Assembly: GCA_037074705.1 (NCBI GenBank)
Contig: CM073591.1
Span: 39,164,587 to 39,228,586, forward strand
Source: Zhengitettix transpicula
Taxonomy: Eukaryota > Arthropoda > Insecta > Orthoptera > Tetrigidae
Length of the DNA: 64,000 bases
Reading direction: 5' to 3'
A program made the translations under genes and the position numbers. How positions within the stretch are numbered: position 1 is the first letter of the stretch; each line of letters opens with the position of its first letter. Positions 56,587-64,000 of the stretch are shown piece after piece. The notes below the pieces were generated by a model. It saw only the letters and a list, made by a program, of their open reading frames with translations, made no database searches and had not been told where the DNA came from.

Positions 56587-59446
56587 ATTTATATATATAT
56601 ATATATAATTATCATTTATCGGACTTGCGTCTTAGGAGAAAATTATAATGATAATATTTGTATAAAATTTTCACTACACTTTAAAAAGGTCTCCTTGACT
56701 ACGTCTTTAAATACATTAATAACATTAAATTCCATTATAGAACAAGTCATTACTTTAGAATGGTTATTCTAATTCTTGTCAGGCCACCTTGAAATCTACT
56801 TATTGTTTTACTCTAATATTGATTCTCCTTCATTTTATTCAATCATTAAAACACAATATTTGAACGTATTTGATAATGGAAAATTTATAAATTTTGTTCG
56901 AAATGTATGGCTAGCGTTAAACAGTATTGTATTGGGTTGGAAATTCCTTCTTGTATTGTAAATCAAATTTTTAAATTATTAAAGAGCCCAAAAATTATAA
57001 TTTAATTTAATAAAATTTTTCGGTTCTAATGTGAACCCTCAACCGGTTTTTAATGATTTAACAACATAGCGCGAAAAATACTTTAATTAACATTTTAAAT
57101 GTCGATTTTCCCCCTAAATTTTTAGAATATTTCTCCACCTCGAGTTTGAGGTTCCATCGTGTTTTTATTATTGTTTTCCTCACTCGCCCACATCTACCAT
57201 ACATTTCAGCCTTTCTTTTTCCGTACTTTTCGAGTCTCATATAACAGTACTTTCTCCATATAATAAATACTCTTAACATACACGGAAAATTTCGGTATAA
57301 AGTAATACATCAGGTGCTGATGGGTGAAAGGTGAAAACTGTTAGGTGTTCCTGATACTCACGCTGTATTTTCATTTTTCCACTTTTATTTCATATATTGG
57401 TAGAATGGATGCGAGCAAAGGAAATGGCGTCGTTGTATTCGCGCATGTGCGTGACTGCCTTTCTCATTCTCTCTTTACTCGATTTCTCTTCTCCTTCTCC
57501 TGGCAGACATTTCTCAGTCCCTAGTGCGGAAAATTGCTTTGGTGTTCGACGCGAATCTTCTCGTCAGCTAAGTCTGACATTTTCACCTGGTTGAAGTTCA
57601 GTTACGAAATAATTATGCAGGTACTTCAAGTTGAATTTTAATAAATAAATAAATGTAGCATGAATGAGAAATAAAAGTGGGTAAAAATCAAAAATATTTC
57701 TATGTTATATTGATATTAGTTGACATATTACTCATTCCACTGACCTACTCATATTTATATGACAAAAACATAACCCTCTTATCCCAAGCCTAGAGTCTTA
57801 TACTCCATAAAAATGTTTCTTTCCTTCCTTGTTGTGCTCTTTATTTCTTAATCTCGGTTCTTTGTCCTTTCCCCTGTTTGGTTACATTTAGAAAGGTGTG
57901 GATATTCCCATAGGATTTTTAATGTCTTCCATCTGAAGCATTGCATTAAACTTAAAGTTTATTCATCTTTTTTTTTCTTTCTAAGAAAGCACTACCTACA
58001 ATTTTACATCGTAGCCCTTGGATATGGTCGAAATTGTTCCCCGGAAAGTAACTTTTCAAATTCAATAGTTTTAATTAAATCTTTACCAGACACCGAAAAT
58101 GAGCCATTAATGTTAACTCATTACTCACGGGCCTTATTTTATATGGGAAATTGATGCTGAAAATAGAACTTAAATTTTTTTTTAAAAAAAAAACTTGACT
58201 ACGTCTGTAACACTCCTGCGAATGTTTCGACGTGGATAAAAGACAACGTGGAATGAAATAAATAGAATTTATTTTACACTGCACTTTGGCGTTATTTATT
58301 AATCACTTTGAACGTAATTCTAAAAAATAAGTTGAAACGTTTGACTGATATTATTTTAATTTTGATGGAAGGAGTTCCACAATACACTTCATTTTCAATT
58401 TAAAACCATGAGCAGCTTTCGACTTAATAATTCATTCAAATATTTATTTCAACTAATGACGGGAACTCAAGTGATTTCATTTTGAAAATCGTAATAAGGT
58501 TCTTAAATATTAAATTTAATTATTAACAGGTCCGATATTCATTGTTTTGAAACATATTATTTAATGAATACGACGATTAAGTCGAAAGATCATGATGATT
58601 TTTAATTGAAATTAATGGATTGCGGGACTGAATAAATGATTTTTAAAGTTTAACATAATGTAACTTAATTAAGGTCATTTAACAACACACTTTCGTACAG
58701 AAGGGTGATATGAGAAAATATATATGATTATTAAGAGTTTAAGTAACGGGACGGTCGATTGAGAGATCGTGACAACAGCGTCACATAGATATTAAAAATG
58801 CAAAAAATGAGTCTGCGTTCCACTTCATTTGATGTCGACGCTTTGTTCAAAGTAGACGGTACCGCTACACGCTGTTTAACGTTCTTCTTTCTGCCAGTCT
58901 TTTTCGTATGATTTTCAGGTACGACAATTTGAGCCAGACAGCCTACTGTGAGGAAGTATCAAAACTTGGAAAAACGGGGAAACTGGGAGAGGACATTGAT
59001 TTACATTGTATATATCGCAAGATTTTCGTCCATGAAGGCTTGAGGAATGAGCCGTTGTCACGTTGAAAATAAAATGAGGCCATGTGATGCAATATTTTCG
59101 TGAGTATTCTACTACAAAAATTGTTCGTCGGAGAATTCTGTAAGGGAAATTGAATGTAGAATTTAAACTAATATATTATTTATTTTTTGATTTAATTAAA
59201 GTGATTTAAAATTAGACACTTGCGGTTTAATATAATCACATACAGTGTCAAATTTAATGAATTTACTCGGAAGCTTTTGGCATATTTTGTCATGTTTATC
59301 CAATTATTTTGAAGTGTGTTTTCCGCACATTAAAAACCATAAAAAAATTATATACCTTTTTATTTTTAAAACCGTATTAAAGCCTATAAGACGTGATGTC
59401 AACTCAGTACATGGTTTCAAATGTTAATCAGCATGTATATATATAT

Positions 59447-59454
<8 letters not shown>
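56587..59454. other. AT-rich, no gene supported
   Basis: Starts with a short AT tract next to the LTR. Open frames are all under 82 codons and without domains. Confidence 0.45.

Positions 59455-59479
<25 letters not shown>
59455..59479. repeat. (AT)n microsatellite
   Basis: About a dozen AT units, followed immediately by TGTAACATTC. Confidence 0.9.
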
Positions 59480-59483
<4 letters not shown>

Positions 59484-60398
59484 AACATTCAATTTATCAT
59501 TTATTAACAAAAATGTGTTGTGGCGCCAAATTATGTAGTATACAAACGATTATTAAAAGAAAACATAGGAAGGAAGTTTACGGACTTTACTTTGAAATTC
59601 AACCAAAATTTTTAAAGAGATAACCAAGATTTTTTAATTGATAATTTTGATTTACGTTGACTTTACATTTTATGTTTAATGTAAATGCCTCATTTTTCAT
59701 GAGAATCGATATTTCAGGGCCGCTTATAGGGCCTCTAATAAGGACAGTGATTTTCACCAAGTTACAAAAGCAAAAAATGAATTTAATTTACAATAACAAA
59801 AGTTCATACAAAGACTAACAACTATAGAAATCTGACGGTAAATTTATATTTGTATAAAGGTTTACAAAAGAGAGTTTTTACGTTCCCTTTTATTTTGAGC
59901 TGTCTGGTACCTGTGGTAATTTTAAATTTTTATAGAACAATTTTTTTTGACAGACCATAGCACTAATTTTATATTATTCACACTTTGTCGTAACACTTTA
60001 CATCACTTTCGTACTTTACTGTCGTACGTATCATCACACTCAGTTTTGCTATGGAAAATCCCTCTAATACATAAGCTGATGATATTCAGCCTATACTTTG
60101 CTGAATTCGACCACCACAGACTCTCGCCCGGACTACCATGGTCAGGCCCCCAAAAACACACTGGCCGTCTCCCACACACACTCACTGCTCTCTGCCTGTT
60201 CTTACTGCTTAAGGTTCTGAGCGGCTTAAATTCGCTTTGTCGACAACATTTCTTAGCAACCATTATATTCTCTGCATTCTCGCCCCAAACAATGCTGTTC
60301 TTTACCATGCTCAGCATTCAAAGTTACCCCGCCAATAATTAAAGAAACAATTTAAATAAAACATTTTATTACACATTGGTAATCTCTACTATATATAT
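59480..60398. other. Non-coding between AT repeat and solo LTR 3
   Basis: A 131-codon plus-strand frame (59947-60342) and a 104-codon minus-strand frame overlap each other in a GC-richer patch. Neither shows a domain. Confidence 0.35.
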
Positions 60399-61370
60399 TG
60401 TAATACTAATTAGAGGCCAGTAATGATTTTAATAATTGGATTGTTAGCGGTACCAATTCTTCAAAGACAACAATGTGTCGGCGGGCTTTGTTCGGCCGCG
60501 TAGGTTTTTTCTGGAGGCAGTCTGACTAATATTGTAGTAGGGAGCGGAGGGCAAAATTGGAGAGAACCAACAGCGTGGTCTAAGTATAAAATTCAACCGA
60601 AAAAGTTACAAGTTTTTAAATCCAAGTATAAAGTTGGGACAGCGAGATACTTTGTAAAAACTGCAAAAATAATCAAATATTTAGCGCCACATTAAGATTC
60701 CTACGCGTACTTAGATCAAAATTTTCCACATAAAGACAATGTGTAACAATAGTTCTGGCTGATGATCCGGAGGTGCAGCAGATCCAGTTCCCGGAGGAAA
60801 ATTCAATAACTACGACCGTGTGTTTGACAATCAAGTGTAGAGTCAGTGTTTTATGACCTTTTTAGTATAAATTGTCTGCCCGAGACGAGGAAACAAAGTC
60901 TGGTACCAGCCGAACATTTTTGTAAGTAGAAACCAAGTTAATTAAGTTTGTAAACGATAGTTAAAGATATTCGTCAGATTTCGTTCGTCTCATTTTGGTT
61001 TTTATTGTAAATTACTTAATTTATAAATTCTATGATTGTTCTTTACTTATCAAGCCCAGTTAAACGACCCTGAGAGAAGAGTTATCAAATTTCTAAACTT
61101 TGAAACTTTAAATGTATTTAACCTCAGAGAAAATGTTATAAATTTCTATAAAATAAAATAAATGGTATCGTAAAGTTTAAAGTAGTAATTATTTCTCGAT
61201 CCTGCCTGTTTAATAAAATAAATTGTTTCAGAACGAATTATCAGTTTGTTAAAGCTAAAAATTAATTGTTTAAATAATTCAATAAAATTTTGTTTGTTAA
61301 TTAATAAATATATATTTTATAACCATTACATTTTGGCTTCCAATCGATTTAATTAATCAATCTAATCATT

Positions 61371-61373
<3 letters not shown>
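60399..61373. mobile_element. Solo-LTR-like element, copy 3 (diverged)
   Basis: 975 bases, TGTAATACTAATTAGAGG to TAATCATTACA, flanked by ATATATAT on both sides. It shares order and some words with copies 1 and 2: AGCGGTAC near the left, CGTCAGATTTCGTTC, and AAGCCCAGTT..ACGACCCTGAGA. Overall it is clearly more diverged, so an older insertion or a sister subfamily. Confidence 0.62.

Positions 61374-61400
<27 letters not shown>
61374..61400. repeat. (AT)n microsatellite at solo LTR 3
   Basis: About 13 AT units directly after the ATTACA end; probably the expanded target site. Confidence 0.85.
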
Positions 61401-61401
<1 letters not shown>

Positions 61402-63531
61402 GGAAGGAATTCTCTTTTACATTTTAATGGTTTTATGTGCGAAAACACATTTAAAATATATAAAATAAAGCGTCGACAACTTCCGAGTAAAACTTAATGC
61501 TGTATGAGGGTTTTTTGAATCTCACGTATAACTTTTCAGCCCCTGGAATTAATTGTCACCACGTTCTACGCAATGAATCTTTGTTGTGTACTAATTAGGT
61601 TTGGACGCACAGTTTTGAACGAGAATAAAATCAACTGGTACACCGATCGAAAGAGAAAAAAAACACAACGAGAAAGTTATTTGCATACTTTAAAGCGGAG
61701 ACACTATAGACTGAGTTCCGAGCCATTCTTTCGTGTCAGCGTGGAATATATTTCAGAGGGTTTCCCTCCACGTTTCAGCCCGGTGAGTGGAATATCAAAA
61801 GACTTAAAGAAGAGGGAAAGAGGTGGAGGACCTCCGCTCAAGTCGACCTTTTGTGCTGGAATCAAGCAAGGAAAGGGAAAGGGGGAAGCGTGTCTATGGA
61901 AATCACCAAACAAAAAGGGCGGATAATCAAATACCAATTATTTCCCCAATACATCTGAACGACTTCATCCGTTCACAATCGGAATAATCGAATAAAGTCG
62001 CCATTTATTTTATAATTGTTCGTAATGCTTCGGAAGGAAAATGATAATTGACCAGTATAAGGAAGGTTGTCAGTTGTTTGTATTTTGAAATCTCTGTGTA
62101 ACTTTACGTGTCTTTTTCTGATTCTCGTCAATTGTTTTTACATTTGCGTATAATCTAACGAATTACGTGTCACTTTTTCGCGGAACGTACCCTCCCTGGA
62201 GTCAGCTACGTTGTTCTTGTAGCAAACTCTTCCGTTGTTTTCGCTGTTGCAGTGAAAGGTTTCGTGCTCTTTTTCCTTGCCACAATCTCAATTAAAGATA
62301 TACGGTCGTTTTTCTTTGCTGATATTGTGATTGTCTCTGGGCAAACGTTAATTGCCCCTCGGTGTGGAGAACACTCTACAGTTTTTGTTGGTTCACCTCT
62401 GGACTTCGTCTCTTGACGTTAACCCCGTGAGATTAGAGCCTACTTTTTCCTGAAAAATATTTATTTAAGGAAATAGCGTGCATTATTCCCCAGGACCAGA
62501 TTTTCTGAACGAGTGTCTTTATGCACTAAACATCTGAAAAATCAAGAGGGTTTTGCTGTAGTGATTTATGAACTGTGTCCCCCATTTGCAAAATTTTAGA
62601 TGTATTTACGTGAATCCAAAGGGGACTTCTTTTGTGTATTATCCACTACCGTTGAGCTTCCAGTACAACTTGAATCGATGTATCGATCCTAACGCCACAT
62701 TGTATCGTAGCAAATTTCGACTTCGCCGCATTATATATTAGGTATAGTACTGAATGGAAGGTAATCACGAAATTGAGGACTAACAGTGTGGAACATCAAT
62801 TGAGCTACTTTCAGGTGTACAGTAATTTTCTAACATTGAAAAATTGATAACAAGGGGGCACGAACAGGAGTGTTGAATGTAGCTAAGAAGAAAGTTCCCG
62901 TGTGGAAGCAACGTTTACCGAAGAAAAGGCTAGAAATTAACTGTTCCTTACAAAGGAAGACATGAAGATTTTTTGAGAGATCTAATACGACGAAAGTAGC
63001 AACTTGAAAATTTTTTAAAATTTAAATCTTGAACGGGTAACATCAAAAAAGGCCGAAGACTGACTCGTTTTTCTTTGTTCTGAAATAAGTTCGGAAAGAT
63101 AAAAGAGCAATTTTTCTGGTAGGAAGCATATTGTATTCGAAAAGAAAACCTCTTGAGCCTTCTTCGTGGCATGGAGTATCTTCTCCGTTACGCAAGTGAC
63201 GTCACTACCATGTCAATGCGGTGTATAAACAAAGTAGAAAAAAATGCAAAATCATAATTCAGTTTGGAAAGACGTTCTTCAGTGTGTTATATTGGACAAT
63301 CTAATTGTGCTATAAAAACGAAAAACATGTTGTTAATTCCAAATTTTCTGAATTTCGTGATAATTTTTATGATGTGATTCTGAAAAATACTGGGCTGTTA
63401 ATTACGGCCATTAAATTTGTATTTAGAATTTGATAAAGAACTCTTTTTTAATTTTTCAACATTGATAAAGTGTTAAAATGACAAAATAAATTAGTTCGTA
63501 CATTTCGGTTTTAATTTTAAGTCATCTGATC
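61401..63531. other. Non-coding
   Basis: A 117-codon plus-strand frame (61573-61926) has a basic, low-complexity composition and no domain. Nothing else recognised. Confidence 0.4.
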
Positions 63532-64000
63532 TATTTTATAATAAATAAAATTGCCTGTATGGATTTGTGTGTGTGTGTGTGTTTATGTTATGCAGACAAA
63601 TTTGCACCCGGAGGAGCAAATTATATCAAATTTCGTACCACCCACAGGTACTTTCTCAAACGGCCGATATTTGCGTCGTATAAATATTTTTCGGAGTCAA
63701 AGAGATTGATAGTATATCTACCGATTAGTTCTGTGTATGATTTCAACACATTTCGGAATGGGAAGCGAGCACTCTTAGGGATGGGGGTGGACGGGCGTTA
63801 CGTGAAAATAACGCGAATAGAGCCGAGATGGGAGTCAAATCCGGGGTTATGAATGTCTCTGAGTTTAATTACTAAACTTGCCGTTCAACCCTCAGGAGCA
63901 GGGGTAGACGGAGAGTGGAAATTTTCAAACAGGTTCAAATCCCGATATATCCGTCGAATAAATATTTTTCGGGGTCAATGAAGTAATATTTCTCCAGATA
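63532..64000 (-). mobile_element. CTAGCTGGGTG-headed retroposon, reversed copy, cut by window end
   Basis: Minus-strand copy of the 52269 element. On the plus strand: a GT-rich tail (63568-63582), ACAAATTTGCACCC, AAACGGCCGATATTTGCGTC, TTTTTCGGAGTCAAAGAG, CATTTCGGAATGGGAAGCGAG, GGGGTGGACGGGCGTTACG. The block GTCGAATAAATATTTTTCGG near the end is the second internal unit. The 97-codon frame at 63559-63852 lies within it and is not a gene. Confidence 0.65.

Noticed and set aside
59480..60372. A fourth solo LTR starting TGTAACATTC after the AT repeat
   Set aside because: The start fits, but the only end of the right form (TTTATTACA at about 60364-60372) is not followed by an AT target match, and the interior does not align to copies 1-3.
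63559..63852. A 97-codon frame as a gene
   Set aside because: It lies entirely within a reversed retroposon copy homologous to 52269-52918.
1..64000. CRISPR arrays, rRNA genes, bacterial operons or riboswitches
   Set aside because: Nothing of the kind is visible; spacing, base composition and element types are those of an animal nuclear genome.

Overview
This 64 kb window looks like intergenic or intronic DNA from an animal nuclear genome, most likely an insect. The background is AT-rich and no bacterial gene organisation is visible. I found no convincing host gene: nearly every open frame is short, unrecognisable or falls inside a repeat. What can be supported is a dense layering of transposable-element remains. 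The insect call rests on the types of element and the base composition and is an inference; I cannot name the species.

Layout. The first 5 kb holds a Penelope-like element (PLE) fragment with a decayed GIY-YIG endonuclease and a hammerhead-ribozyme-like motif (about 1.24-1.95 kb), a second hammerhead-like motif (2.47 kb), a 64-base direct repeat (3.48 and 4.17 kb) and two tRNA-derived SINE heads facing each other (4.57-4.92 kb). Copies of a 545-560 bp poly-A retroposon with a hairpin at its 5' end lie at 5.2-6.2 kb and 10.3-11.5 kb. The second cluster is a nested stack: an old copy, split by a PLE fragment, then split again by a younger copy flanked by a 12-base target duplication. A cleanly bounded copy with a 14-base duplication and poly-A tail is at 25.3-25.9 kb. 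Stretches of 11.5-24.8 and 26.7-31.4 kb are mostly AT-rich sequence with little structure.

A complete but dead mariner transposon (1306 bp, 26-base terminal repeats, TA duplication) occupies 32.83-34.14 kb. Beyond it are a repeat mosaic with nested inverted repeats (35.57-35.96 kb), two inverted copies of a non-LTR retrotransposon 3' end (37.75-38.45 and 40.19-40.88 kb), a possible reverse-transcriptase scrap (44.9 kb), three solo-LTR-like elements of about 965-975 bp in ATAT-rich sites (45.85, 55.62 and 60.40 kb), a PLE remnant with inverted ends that each carry a hammerhead-like motif (47.46-47.93 kb), and three copies of a retroposon whose head reads CTAGCTGGGTG (49.68, 52.27 and, reversed, 63.53 kb to the window end).

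The most interesting theme is that at least a dozen loci, in several diverged sequence families, keep the order CTGANGA - stem - GAAAC expected of hammerhead ribozymes, often as inverted pairs at the two ends of a short element. PLEs are known to carry such ribozymes. The variety here, and the inverted pairing in elements that have lost all coding sequence, deserve a proper structural search.
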